Part shown: in pieces, positions 32,332-40,773 of the stretch
Layout: the number at the start of each line of letters is the position of its first letter
Numbering within the stretch: position 1 is the stretch's first letter
Assembly (NCBI GenBank): GCA_030917125.1
Contig: JAUPVH010000001.1
Span: forward strand, 1 to 43,717
DNA from: Patescibacteria group bacterium
Lineage (GTDB): Bacteria > Patescibacteriota > Saccharimonadia > CAILAD01 > GCA-016700035
Direction: 5' to 3'
Length of the DNA stretch: 43,717 nt
The notes under the pieces: model-generated
What the model saw: only the letters and a program-made list of their open reading frames with translations
What the model was told of the DNA's origin: nothing
Database searches by the model: none
Program-made: the position numbers and the translations under genes

Positions 32332-33617
32332 TGATAAAAAGATTTGCCGGTAAAATTGTAGTGCGTCAGCTGCGACGCTATGTGCAGCGTTTGCTCTCGG
32401 TGCATGACATTACGGTAGTAATGGTGACGGGTACGGTTGGTAAAACCAGCACGAAGATGGCGATTGGTCGCACGCTTGAGGCTGGCGGTCACAAGGTGTG
32501 CTATTCCGAGGATAGTTATAATACTGAGTTTGGTGTGCCGTTGGCATTGTTTGGCTTGAAGGCGCCAGATAGAATCTCGAGCCCGGCGGCTTGGCGAGCT
32601 GTATTTAAGCAAATGTCTGACATGATTGATGGCTATCCGTATGACTTAGTCGTACTCGAGATTGCCGAGGATGAACGCGCTATGATGACGCCGTGGGTGC
32701 GACTGATGCAGCCTAAGATTGGTGTACTTACCAGTGTGAGCCCGGCACATATGGAGCGCTTTAGTTCGCTCGAAAAATTACGGGATGATGCGATTGCGTT
32801 AGTGGGTGAATCGGAGCAAGTCTTTTATAACGCCGATTTTGATGATGTCCGCGAAGTGATGGAACGTCGCAAAGGCGCGGTCGCATATGGTGTTGGGCGT
32901 GGAGTAATCCGTTTTGAAAATATCATGCGCGGCAAGAATGGCCGACTGGCAGCTGATCTTTATTTAGGTAAGGAACATCAGGTAGTGCGTACCCAACTTA
33001 TTGCCCAGCATGGCTTGAGCGCGTTACTTGGTGCGGCCTGTGTGGCGCGAGATCTTGGCATGAGTGGTGAAAAAATCGCGACTGCTTTAGCAAAAATTCC
33101 GTCTCCAGTTGGGCGAATGCGTTTGCTTGATGGGGCAAACGGCGCAACGTTGATTGATGATACGTATAACTCGAGCCCGGCAGCGGTAAAGGCTGGTCTA
33201 GATACGCTGATGGAGATTCCGGGCCGAGGTCATATTGCGGTTTTGGGGAGCATGAATGAGCTTGGTGTTGCGGCCGCGGATCTGCATCGAGAAGTTGGTG
33301 AGTACGCAGCAACGAAAAACCTGGATATGCTCGTAACGGTTGGTAAGGTTGCTGGGCAGTATATTGGACCGGCGGCTGAGGATGCGGGCATGGAGCGGAT
33401 TCGCATTAAACAGTTCCGCACGCCGTACGAAGCTGGTCATTATCTTAAAAAGCACGTTGCAAAAGGTGATGTGGTGTTTATAAAAGGCTCGCAAAATGGT
33501 GTATTCACTGAAGAGACGAGCCGTATATTATTAGCACCCGGCTTGCAGCCAGCGCGCGAATTAGTCCGACAGTCTAAAACCTGGAAACGTAAAAAGAAAA
33601 AGAGCTTTGGCCTGTGA
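32331..33617 (+). CDS. murF: UDP-MurNAc-tripeptide D-Ala-D-Ala ligase-like Mur ligase
   Basis: A 428-residue Mur ligase that would add D-Ala-D-Ala to the UDP-MurNAc-tripeptide. GTVGKTSTK is the ATP-binding P-loop, EIAEDER holds an acidic Mg site, and DDTYNSSPAAVKAGL is the MurF motif. It lacks the typical N-terminal UDP-binding domain, beginning about 30 residues before the P-loop, so it is shorter than MurF and could be a MurF-like relative. TAGAAT (32318-32323) lies seven bases before the ATG, inside the end of ddl. Confidence 0.82.
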   Translation: MIKRFAGKIVVRQLRRYVQRLLSVHDITVVMVTGTVGKTSTKMAIGRTLEAGGHKVCYSEDSYNTEFGVPLALFGLKAPDRISSPAAWRAVFKQMSDMIDGYPYDLVVLEIAEDERAMMTPWVRLMQPKIGVLTSVSPAHMERFSSLEKLRDDAIALVGESEQVFYNADFDDVREVMERRKGAVAYGVGRGVIRFENIMRGKNGRLAADLYLGKEHQVVRTQLIAQHGLSALLGAACVARDLGMSGEKIATALAKIPSPVGRMRLLDGANGATLIDDTYNSSPAAVKAGLDTLMEIPGRGHIAVLGSMNELGVAAADLHREVGEYAATKNLDMLVTVGKVAGQYIGPAAEDAGMERIRIKQFRTPYEAGHYLKKHVAKGDVVFIKGSQNGVFTEETSRILLAPGLQPARELVRQSKTWKRKKKKSFGL

Positions 33618-34234
33618 GTGATGTAAAAATAGCTATTCATCATAGTTGGCAGGAGAATCCCGAGCTATTGCACGTCCAGCTCATGGAGCCACGGCAACGC
33701 TGTGGCTTGGCTTGTTTAGAGATGATTATTGAGTCTCAACTTGGGCATCACGTGCAAGCTTCGGAAATTTTTCGTCGGGCTGAAAGTTACGGCGCGATTA
33801 ATGACCACAATGACTGGTGGCATCCAGGTCAAGTTCGCGTTCTCACAAGTTACGGCCTGGTAGCCTGGCGGCGAAATTGGACTGCCCCTTCTCAAGATCC
33901 GGAATTTTTTGAAGAGAATGAGGGCTATGATACGGCACAGATGTCAGCGGTGAAATATCAAATTAGTTTAGAGGCAGATAGGCGTTCGCTTGCCGATAAA
34001 TTTTTACTCTCGCTGCATGATTCATTGGAGCTCGGTAATCCGGTAATCGTGAGTGTAAAATCTGGGTTTTCGGATAATAAAGAAAATCATCAAGTGGTAA
34101 TTTCTGGGTATCGGGCTGAAGACAGGATGTTCTTCGTACATGATCCCGTGCAGCAGTCTGGTCCCACAGTCGTGCCCGAACACTATTTGGTAGAGTACGC
34201 AAACTATTGGGCATTATTTAGCTACCATGCCTAG
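33614..34234 (+). CDS. C39-like cysteine protease
   Basis: A 206-residue cytoplasmic protein of the peptidase C39-like fold. The nucleophile is Cys in EPRQRCGLACLE with the preceding Gln as oxyanion residue, the His is in ENHQVVISGYR, and the Asp is in FVHDPVQ. No signal peptide is seen and no ABC transporter is attached, unlike bacteriocin-processing C39 proteases. It overlaps murF by four bases, so it probably belongs to this wall operon. A role in peptide or peptidoglycan-stem processing is possible. Confidence 0.72.
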   Translation: MSDVKIAIHHSWQENPELLHVQLMEPRQRCGLACLEMIIESQLGHHVQASEIFRRAESYGAINDHNDWWHPGQVRVLTSYGLVAWRRNWTAPSQDPEFFEENEGYDTAQMSAVKYQISLEADRRSLADKFLLSLHDSLELGNPVIVSVKSGFSDNKENHQVVISGYRAEDRMFFVHDPVQQSGPTVVPEHYLVEYANYWALFSYHA

Positions 34235-34242
34235 GGGAATTC

Positions 34243-34914
34243 ATGACTGAAAAATATAATTGGCGTGAATATTACGAACATCACAAAAATCGTGAGCCTC
34301 GCGAGGAATTAACTCAGCTGTTGGATGTAATGCGTCGGGAGCGAGGGTCTTTTGAGGATATGTCGGCTTTAGAAATTGGTGCCGGCAATATGATTGAGAC
34401 TAAAGCTTTGTTAGACGCTGGTTTTGGTCACGTCACCGCAACCGATATTACAGACTTGGCAGAGAATATGGCTGCATCATTACAAATGGATGTGAACGAT
34501 TTTGCGAATGATGTGGAGCGGCTGGAGTTTCTGAAGGTTAGTCATGAAGAGCTACCGGACCATTTGCAAGCCGAGTCTTTGGATCTTGTCGTGGCGTACT
34601 TAAGCTTACAGTTTGTGAATCCTGAAGGTTTTCAGCGCTTGTGGCAATCGTTAGTGCAGGCTGTAAAGCCAGGTGGGAGAATTACGCTGGATTTAATTGG
34701 TGATCACGACGGCTGGGCAAAAGAAACTCTCGCTGATGAATCTGTCAGATATAAAGATATGAACTTTCATAGCAGGGAAGAAGTTGAGCGGTTATTAGCT
34801 GGCTTTGAGCAAGTGCAGGTAATTGAAGACGATAGTGACGGAAAAACTTCAGATGGCGTAGCTAAGCATTGGCATATTTTTCATATTCAAGCCCAAAAGC
34901 CAACAGACGCCTAA
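34243..34914 (+). CDS. Class I SAM-dependent methyltransferase
   Basis: A 223-residue methyltransferase. LEIGAGNMIETKALLDAGF is motif I, VTATDITD the acidic strand and LDLVVAYLSLQFVNPEGF motif IV. It resembles small-molecule methyltransferases of the TehB/UbiE type. AGGGGA lies upstream of the ATG. It is eight bases after the C39-like gene and leuS follows from a separate promoter. The substrate is unknown. Confidence 0.75.
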   Translation: MTEKYNWREYYEHHKNREPREELTQLLDVMRRERGSFEDMSALEIGAGNMIETKALLDAGFGHVTATDITDLAENMAASLQMDVNDFANDVERLEFLKVSHEELPDHLQAESLDLVVAYLSLQFVNPEGFQRLWQSLVQAVKPGGRITLDLIGDHDGWAKETLADESVRYKDMNFHSREEVERLLAGFEQVQVIEDDSDGKTSDGVAKHWHIFHIQAQKPTDA

Positions 34915-34953
34915 GCCTCGATTTACTCCTGATAATCAGGTATAATTGCGCGC

Positions 34954-37149
34954 ATGAGTAAGGCCAATTACGATCCCTCGGCAACCGAGGCCAAATGGCG
35001 TGCGGTTTGGGATAAGTCGAAAATATACGCGACGCCAGAAAATCCCAAGCGCCCATATTATAATCTCGTGATGTTCCCATATCCATCGGGCAACTTGCAT
35101 GTTGGGCATTGGTATAATTTTGCGCCAGCCGATACACTCGGACGGTTTGAGCGGATGCGTGGCAAAGATGTATTGCAACCACTCGGCTATGACGCCTTCG
35201 GTTTGCCGGCTGAGAATGCGGCAATTAAAAATGGTATTCCAGCGGATGAGTGGACCGATAAAAATACTGTCAGTTTTTATGAGCAGTACAAAACGCTGGG
35301 TGGGATGTATGACTTAGGTCGCTTGGTAAATACCTCCAAACCAGAGTATTACAGGTGGACGCAATGGTTGTTCTTGCAGCTGTATCATGCCGGTAAAGCG
35401 GTGCGCCGCGATGGCACGGTCAACTGGTGCCCGAGTTGTCAGACCGTGCTCGCCAACGAGCAGGTTGTACATGGTGAGTGCGAACGCTGTGGCACAACAG
35501 TCGAGCGTAAAAATCTCAAGCAATGGTATTTTACGATTACCGATTACGCCGATCGTTTGCTCGATGATTTAGATGGGCTCGATTGGCCGGAACGAGTTAA
35601 GCAACAACAGCGCAACTGGATTAGTCGTAGCGAAGGTGCACGCATCGAGTTTACATTGTATGGCAAAGACGAAACGCTCGAGGTATTTACTACTCGTCCG
35701 GATACCATTTTTGGCGCCACCTTTATGGTCGTCGCACCTGAACATCCTTTGGTTGCAGAGCTCACTACTGACAAGCAGCGCGCTGAAGTTGAGCAGTACC
35801 AGCAGTGGGCTGGCGCTCGTACCGATGTTGATCGTATGGAGGCCAAAGAAAAAACTGGCGTGTTTACTGGCGGCTACGTAGTGAACCCGGCAAATGCCGA
35901 AAAAATCCCGGTGTGGGTGGCAGACTATGTGCTGATGGGCTACGGCACTGGTGCCATTATGGCTGTACCAGCCCATGATGAGCGCGACCATGCTTTCGCG
36001 AAGAAATACAATCTACCGATCATTGAGGTTATTGAGCCGGTAACAGGTAAGCATCAGGATAATCCTGAGCACCGTAAGAGTATTGTGGCCTTGGTGCATA
36101 ATCCGCGTACCGACGAAGTTTTAGTGATTAACTGGGGCGCCAAGCAGGGTGGTCATCTTTTGGTGGGTGGTGGTCGTGAGGCGGATGAAGACATTACCGC
36201 TTGTGCAACTCGAGAAGTGATCGAAGAAACAGGCTATACTGGCCTGAAATATATTGGTCAGACCGGCAAAATCCACCATCATTACTTTGCGCACTCTAAG
36301 GGTAAAGCTCGGCACATCGAAGCTGTTGGAGTGCATTTTGAACTCGTTGATAATGAGAAAATCGAAACCAAACTAGAGCGAGATGAGGTTGGGAAGTTTA
36401 GTGTGGAATGGAAGCCAGCCCGCGAAGTTGAAACGATGCTGCAGGATGAGCTGCATAAATACGTGTTTGATGCGTTCTTGCGACAAAATATTCATGCCGG
36501 CACGGGTGTGATGATTAACTCTGGTAAGTTTGATGGCCTGAAAAGTACCGAGGCAAAAAGCCAGATAGTTGCCTGGCTGCATAAAGGTGGTTTTGGTAAA
36601 GCCACCACCAACTACCGGCTGCGTGATTGGCTGATTTCTCGCCAGCGTTACTGGGGCGCGCCAATTCCGATGATTTACTGCGAAGAATGTGGCGTAGTGC
36701 CGGTACCAGAAAAAGATCTGCCGGTTGTTCTACCAGTTGGGCAGGAGTTCGATAAGACTGGCCGCTCACCATTGCACACGCATCCGGATTACGCAAAAGT
36801 TGACTGTCCGCAGTGCGGCAATGCCGATGCTCGCCGCGAGACGGATACCATGGATACATTCGTAGATTCCAGCTGGTACTTTTTGCGCTACCCAAATCCG
36901 AACTATGACAAGGCGGCGTTTGATCCAGAAGCTGTTAAGAAGTGGCTGCCCGTCGATCGTTACATGGGTGGTGTGGAGCACGCTATTTTACATCTTTTGT
37001 ACTCGCGTTTTATTACTAAGTTCTTGCATGATCAAAAGCTCGTAGCTTTTGATGAGCCATTCACCAAGCTAATTAATCAGGGAATGATTCTTGGCCCAGA
37101 TGGTAATAAAATGAGTAAGTCTAAGGGTAACGTTATTGACCCGCTGTAG
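34954..37149 (+). CDS. leuS: Leucyl-tRNA synthetase, N-terminal 731 residues, with Nudix insertion
   Basis: Class I synthetase that charges tRNA-Leu. HVGH (in YPSGNLHVGHW) and KMSKS (about 718-722) are present, with zinc knuckles CPSCQ/CERCG and CEECG/CPQCG. An insertion (about 363-513) in the editing domain contains a perfect Nudix box: G-x5-E-x7-REVIEETGY (about 405-428). The frame is broken by TAG at codon 732 (37147-37149), in VIDPL-stop-YVEKYGAD, and the rest of the protein continues in the same frame to 37815. The consensus has Glu or Gln there, so a single GAG or CAG to TAG change explains it. TATAAT lies seven bases before the ATG. Confidence 0.9.
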   Translation: MSKANYDPSATEAKWRAVWDKSKIYATPENPKRPYYNLVMFPYPSGNLHVGHWYNFAPADTLGRFERMRGKDVLQPLGYDAFGLPAENAAIKNGIPADEWTDKNTVSFYEQYKTLGGMYDLGRLVNTSKPEYYRWTQWLFLQLYHAGKAVRRDGTVNWCPSCQTVLANEQVVHGECERCGTTVERKNLKQWYFTITDYADRLLDDLDGLDWPERVKQQQRNWISRSEGARIEFTLYGKDETLEVFTTRPDTIFGATFMVVAPEHPLVAELTTDKQRAEVEQYQQWAGARTDVDRMEAKEKTGVFTGGYVVNPANAEKIPVWVADYVLMGYGTGAIMAVPAHDERDHAFAKKYNLPIIEVIEPVTGKHQDNPEHRKSIVALVHNPRTDEVLVINWGAKQGGHLLVGGGREADEDITACATREVIEETGYTGLKYIGQTGKIHHHYFAHSKGKARHIEAVGVHFELVDNEKIETKLERDEVGKFSVEWKPAREVETMLQDELHKYVFDAFLRQNIHAGTGVMINSGKFDGLKSTEAKSQIVAWLHKGGFGKATTNYRLRDWLISRQRYWGAPIPMIYCEECGVVPVPEKDLPVVLPVGQEFDKTGRSPLHTHPDYAKVDCPQCGNADARRETDTMDTFVDSSWYFLRYPNPNYDKAAFDPEAVKKWLPVDRYMGGVEHAILHLLYSRFITKFLHDQKLVAFDEPFTKLINQGMILGPDGNKMSKSKGNVIDPL

Positions 37150-37815
37150 TATGTGGAGAAATACGGCGCCGACGCGGTACGTTTGTATCTGATGTTTATG
37201 GGGCCGTGGGAAGATGGTGGTCCGTGGGATCCACAGCGCTTTGAAGGTACGTATCGCTTCTTGCAAAAAGTCTATGCCACGATTTCTGCCGCGTATGAAG
37301 TTCAGGAAATTGATGCTGCTGCCGAAACTACGCTGGATTCTGCACTGCACAAACTGGTTAAGAAAGTTACTGAAGATCTGGAAAACACCCGCTTTAACAC
37401 AGCGATTGCTGCCATGATGGAGTACATTACATTGCTTGGAAAAAGCCAACGCGCTGGTGATGTGTCGGTAGAGTTGTGGCGTGAACACGTACAGACCTTC
37501 GTGCGCCTGATTGCTCCATTTGCACCGTTTTTAGCTGAAGAATTGTGGCAAGAACTTGGCGAACAAGAGAGCGTGCATCTGGAAGCTTGGCCAACGTTTG
37601 ATGAAACAAAAGCACGTGATGAGCTCGCAACGATTGCCGTTCAGGTAAATGGTAAGCTGCGCGGTGAGTTTGTCATGGAGGCCGGCAAGTTGCCAGGCGC
37701 AATCGAAGAGCAGGCTCGTGGCTTGAATGCCGAACACAATTGGACACGCGGTGCACAAGTGGTGAAGGTGATTGTGGTACCAGACCGGCTCGTCAACTTT
37801 GTCGTCGCTCGGTAG
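37150..37815 (+). CDS. leuS: Leucyl-tRNA synthetase, C-terminal segment beyond the in-frame TAG
   Basis: The 221 residues after the TAG read as the normal end of LeuRS: YVEKYGADAVRLYLMFMGPW, the helical anticodon-binding domain (WREHVQTFVRLIAPFAPF, ELWQELG) and a C-terminal domain ending in VKVIVVPDRLVNFVVAR. No ribosome-binding site precedes it, so it is not an independent gene unless there is reinitiation at the GTG at 37153. The reading frame is open and conserved to its own TAG stop, which argues against old decay. Confidence 0.8.
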   Translation, partial: YVEKYGADAVRLYLMFMGPWEDGGPWDPQRFEGTYRFLQKVYATISAAYEVQEIDAAAETTLDSALHKLVKKVTEDLENTRFNTAIAAMMEYITLLGKSQRAGDVSVELWREHVQTFVRLIAPFAPFLAEELWQELGEQESVHLEAWPTFDETKARDELATIAVQVNGKLRGEFVMEAGKLPGAIEEQARGLNAEHNWTRGAQVVKVIVVPDRLVNFVVAR

Positions 37816-37835
37816 AGTGGGTGTGTTAACCCGCA

Positions 37836-37864
37836 TTGACAAAAAACTTATTCTTTGCTATAAA
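37836..37864 (+). promoter_or_regulatory. Consensus promoter of gene 37925-38467
   Basis: TTGACA (37836-37841), 17 bases and TATAAA (37859-37864). Confidence 0.85.
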
Positions 37865-37924
37865 TAGCGGGTTATTGCATCTCGCAGTATCCGCACCCCA
37901 TACGAGACCCTTAGGAGGTCCACC

Positions 37925-38467
37925 ATGTCCGTCACGGACGAACCCCGAACCGAGAAGCAGAAGGCGGTCAAGTCACCGCCCCAGCCGATCGACGAGGACA
38001 AGAAGAAGAACAAGGACGTCGTTGTGATCTCCGCAGCTGTCGTCTTCATCTTTGCGTTCTTGGCGTTGGTAGTCTTCCTCAGCAACGTCATCAACATCTC
38101 GCCGGAGGTCAACTCCGCCGAGGACATCGCCACGGTCTACGACCACGCGATCGTCTTGCAGGCTCGAGAGGGCGACACCCTCGAGACCGCCTCGCTGGCA
38201 GTGTTCCCGAACACGCTCATCGAGCAGCGGGTCCGCGAGGACAAGCTCTCCGATGAGGCCAAGGCCCTGGAGTTGGCTCGGTACCAGGCCGAGTGGCTGC
38301 GCTTGTCGCGTCTACTCACCGGCACCACCGGCACCACGCTCACGGCCGGCGAGTTCTTCGCCGTTCCGGCCAAGCCGGACGAACCGGGTGCGATCGATGT
38401 CGATCGAGCACCCACGGAGATCCGTCGGCTCACCGAAGAGGCCCAGCAGGCTTCCTCAGGCGGCTGA
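37925..38467 (+). CDS. Single-pass membrane protein
   Basis: A 180-residue protein with a Lys/Glu-rich cytoplasmic N-terminus (1-35), one membrane helix (about 36-58) and an outside domain with a REGDTLETASLAVFPN segment that resembles the opening of a LysM fold, followed by an amphipathic helical stretch and a Thr-rich segment. AGGAGG seven bases before the ATG is a strong ribosome-binding site. Codons are almost all G- or C-ended, in sharp contrast to leuS. It has its own promoter and terminator. The function is unknown. Confidence 0.68.
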   Translation: MSVTDEPRTEKQKAVKSPPQPIDEDKKKNKDVVVISAAVVFIFAFLALVVFLSNVINISPEVNSAEDIATVYDHAIVLQAREGDTLETASLAVFPNTLIEQRVREDKLSDEAKALELARYQAEWLRLSRLLTGTTGTTLTAGEFFAVPAKPDEPGAIDVDRAPTEIRRLTEEAQQASSGG

Positions 38468-38485
38468 CCCTCGGGTCGGCAATCA

Positions 38486-38535
38486 GCCCGCGTGCTTTCC
38501 TCCCCCAGGAGAGAGCACGCGGGCATTCTTTTTTC
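38486..38535 (+). terminator. Terminator of gene 37925-38467
   Basis: GCCCGCGTGCT (38486-38496) pairs with AGCACGCGGGC (38514-38524), followed by ATTCTTTTTT. Confidence 0.88.
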
Positions 38536-38553
38536 TTAGACACTTTCAATATG

Positions 38554-38582
38554 TTGACAAAAACTGACAACTAAAGTATAAT
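38554..38582 (+). promoter_or_regulatory. Consensus promoter of the TrmB-like regulator
   Basis: TTGACA (38554-38559), 17 bases and TATAAT (38577-38582). The ATG at 38589 is six bases beyond the -10, so the message would be leaderless. Confidence 0.88.
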
Positions 38583-38588
38583 AAGCGC

Positions 38589-39350
38589 ATGCAAATCGCA
38601 AATCTTGCCAAAAAACTCGAAGCCGTAGGTCTCACTGAAAAGCAGGCCAAAGTGTATGTTGCCGCTCTATTCTTGGGGCCGGCAGCGGTTCAGCGTATTG
38701 CCGAACAAGCTGAGGTTAACCGAGCTACAACCTACGTAATTTTGGCAGAACTTGCGGATATGGGTCTGGTTTCTGAAACTACCGAAGGTAAAAAGACGGT
38801 ATTTGTGGCTGAACCACCAGATGCAATTGATCGTTATCTCGGAGCAATGGAGAAGGAAATTGACGACCGTAAAGTCCAGCTAAAAGGTGTGATGAAAGAA
38901 CTAAATGAAGTGAATCGCTCTGAAATAGCAGGTGATGCGCCAGTTGTAAGGTTTTTTAAGGGGCCTGAAGCAATACTTGCACTTAGCTCATATCTCAAGC
39001 GTAAGGCGAAGCCAAACGAAGTAGTTTATGGTATGACAAATCTTGATGAACTCGACAAGATGGCACCTGGTTATACCGAAACGAATGCGTTGAAACGCAA
39101 GAAAAAGAAAATTGCTGGTAAGGGTTTTTATTCAGGGTCCAGAGAATTAGTTAGTGACCCAGAGTCGTTACGCGAGACTATCAAGCTTACGGAAGATGTT
39201 AGGGCGGACCTCAATCTATACGAGGAAAGAGCAAGTATAGTTACTTACTCTGGCGATCAGCCAGTAGGTATTGTGATTGAGGGTAAAGAACTCGTATCGG
39301 TTTTACGTCAGTTATTCGACCTGGCGTGGAAAAATCACAAGAAGAAGTAG
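38589..39350 (+). CDS. TrmB-family transcriptional regulator
   Basis: A 253-residue DNA-binding protein. The N-terminal winged helix (about 1-75) reads LEAVGLTEKQAKVYVAAL and ATTYVILAELADMGLV, typical of TrmB. A coiled-coil linker (about 80-115) and a C-terminal effector-like domain follow (VRFFKGPEAILALSSYL to FDLAWKNHKK). TrmB proteins often sense sugars, and Patescibacteria commonly carry several of this short form. The target is unknown. The nearest gene downstream is the structured RNA at 39398. Confidence 0.85.
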   Translation: MQIANLAKKLEAVGLTEKQAKVYVAALFLGPAAVQRIAEQAEVNRATTYVILAELADMGLVSETTEGKKTVFVAEPPDAIDRYLGAMEKEIDDRKVQLKGVMKELNEVNRSEIAGDAPVVRFFKGPEAILALSSYLKRKAKPNEVVYGMTNLDELDKMAPGYTETNALKRKKKKIAGKGFYSGSRELVSDPESLRETIKLTEDVRADLNLYEERASIVTYSGDQPVGIVIEGKELVSVLRQLFDLAWKNHKKK

Positions 39351-39362
39351 TGTTAGTTATTA

Positions 39363-39391
39363 TTGACAAATAAGTAATGCTTGTGTATAAT
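39363..39391 (+). promoter_or_regulatory. Consensus promoter of a stand-alone RNA
   Basis: TTGACA (39363-39368), 17 bases and TATAAT (39386-39391). No protein-coding gene follows before two terminator-like stems. Confidence 0.88.
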
Positions 39392-39397
39392 TCGAGC

Positions 39398-39806
39398 GTT
39401 GCTAGCAAAAGCAAGAGGTAAGCCAGTCTTCCTCTGGCTGAGCTGAGACTGGGAGGAAGTTACTTCCAGCCTGCCTAACGGCACAACATGACCCGAAAGG
39501 GGTATTGTGATGGGCGAGTTCACCTGAGCTTCCATCCGAACGTCGGCAACGACATCCAGAGGCTTCGCTCGAAAGCCGAACCTGATCTAGCGTAGAACGC
39601 CGGATCGAAGCATGACCCAAACTGCCAGGTGGCGCAAAAAAGTTGGGCGCGCTTGCTCGACATCCTTGAATTAAGCAGCAAATAACGCAAAAAAGACAGG
39701 AAGAAGAGCATCAAATCGAGCATCGGGGTGACCCCGTAACACGCGGGGTCACCCCTAAACATCTCTATTAAGAACTTATGCAAGACCTTAAACGGGTCTT
39801 TTTTTG
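39398..39806 (+). ncRNA. Structured RNA of about 360-410 nt, family not recognised
   Basis: The region has a perfect promoter, no convincing reading frame, and ends with two stems: GGGGTGACCCCG/CGGGGTCACCCC (39725-39755) and the terminator at 39783-39806. Other local pairings are AGCCAG/CTGGCT near 39420-39444, GGAAGT/ACTTCC near 39452-39468 and CCC-GAAA-GGG near 39492. GCAAAAAAGTTGG and GCAAAAAAGACAGG carry A-rich single-stranded stretches. No RNase P, tmRNA, SRP or 6S signatures are seen. An independent regulatory RNA is my best guess. Confidence 0.5.
39783..39806 (+). terminator. Terminator of the structured RNA
   Basis: AGACC and GGTCT pair around TTAAACG, followed by a seven-T run. Confidence 0.85.
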
Positions 39807-39946
39807 TGTGTAATGACGGAAAATAATCTAGGTTACTCATAGTCAGCAAATTGTTGCTGATAGAGTTTATCAACAAATAGGCACTATTTTGCGGAATATA
39901 TGAAACTGTACTGATTGAGAGATAGGAGAAAAAATGCAAATAATAA
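39807..39946. other. AT-rich gap with one inverted repeat
   Basis: No gene is seen. TCAGCAA (39843-39849) and TTGCTGA (39854-39860) form a 7-bp inverted repeat with a 4-base gap, a possible operator for the J-domain operon promoter about 90 bases downstream. Confidence 0.3.
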
Positions 39947-39975
39947 TTGACAATAAGGTATGATATTGCTATAAT
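39947..39975 (+). promoter_or_regulatory. Consensus promoter of the J-domain operon
   Basis: TTGACA (39947-39952), 17 bases and TATAAT (39970-39975). The leader of about 85 bases contains the hairpin CCCGC-TTAG-CGCGGG near 39994. Confidence 0.9.
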
Positions 39976-40066
39976 CTCATAGATCTGTCAACCCCGCTTA
40001 GCGCGGGTGTAGATGGATGCAACTTCGCAAATCCAATCCCAATTCCACCCATCAAGGAGTCCCAAC

Positions 40067-40768
40067 GTGTCCAACGACACCAGCAACGAGACCAGCCTGG
40101 CAGTTCCCGCACCATCGCGTCGCGCGCTCGCGCTCGTCGAGATGACCGAGACTGTCCAGGAGCTCATCGACACCCACGGCGTCGAGCTCGACATCCCTGT
40201 CGAGCAGGTCGCCAGCATGGCGGTGGAGCGCAAGCTCTCCGTCGAAGAGGTCGACGCTTTGCTCCTGGCTCGCCAGGACTACGCCGCCCGCTTCCCGGTG
40301 ATGGATCTGCTGCTTCGCAGCGGCTTCACCACCGATCAGATCCATGCGGCCTACGCCTTCGTGGATCAGCATGACCTCGAGCAGGATCGCAAGATCGAGG
40401 CTGCGCCCATCTCGGGCGTGGTCGAGGAGCCCGAGAGTCTGGCCGACCTGGTGCGTCGTTCGACCACCGAGCCGGCCCGTGCCCGCGAGCATGAGGGTGC
40501 GACCGAGATGGACGTGAATCGTCGTCACAAGTACGTGGCGATGATCGCAACCTGGTTCGCAACCTTCGACGTCTTCGACGACCTCGCTGAGGATCTCGAT
40601 GGCGCCATCAGTCTGTTGACCGACCTCGCCGCCAAGGCGCGCGAGGCGCGTTTCGTCAAGGCCGAGATGAACGACCTCGATGTACTCACGAGACTGCTGG
40701 TTCGAGTTCAGGGCCAGGGTATCGAGACGTACGACGGGGTCCTCCGACTCTTCGCCGAAAGGAGCTGA
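40067..40768 (+). CDS. Hypothetical helical protein, first gene of the J-domain operon
   Basis: A 233-residue soluble acidic protein. I choose the GTG at 40067, seven bases after AAGGAG; the frame opens earlier at 40013 but without such a site. It looks almost all helical: ALALVEMTETVQELIDTHG, VEEVDALLLARQDYAAR, FTTDQIHAAYAFVDQHD and VNRRHKYVAMIATWFATFD. No catalytic motif is visible. Third positions are nearly all G or C. It is co-transcribed with a J-domain protein five bases downstream, so it may be a substrate or partner of that co-chaperone. Confidence 0.7.
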   Translation: MSNDTSNETSLAVPAPSRRALALVEMTETVQELIDTHGVELDIPVEQVASMAVERKLSVEEVDALLLARQDYAARFPVMDLLLRSGFTTDQIHAAYAFVDQHDLEQDRKIEAAPISGVVEEPESLADLVRRSTTEPARAREHEGATEMDVNRRHKYVAMIATWFATFDVFDDLAEDLDGAISLLTDLAAKAREARFVKAEMNDLDVLTRLLVRVQGQGIETYDGVLRLFAERS

Positions 40769-40773
40769 AGAAC

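Noticed and set aside
37147..37149. TAG reassigned as a sense codon
   Set aside because: Several genes here, including leuS itself, metG and the LysM-CHAP gene, end properly in TAG, so the codon is a normal stop in this genome.
39398..39806. RNase P RNA, tmRNA or SRP RNA
   Set aside because: None of their universally conserved sequences is visible in this segment, in 9001-9306 or in 22085-22503.
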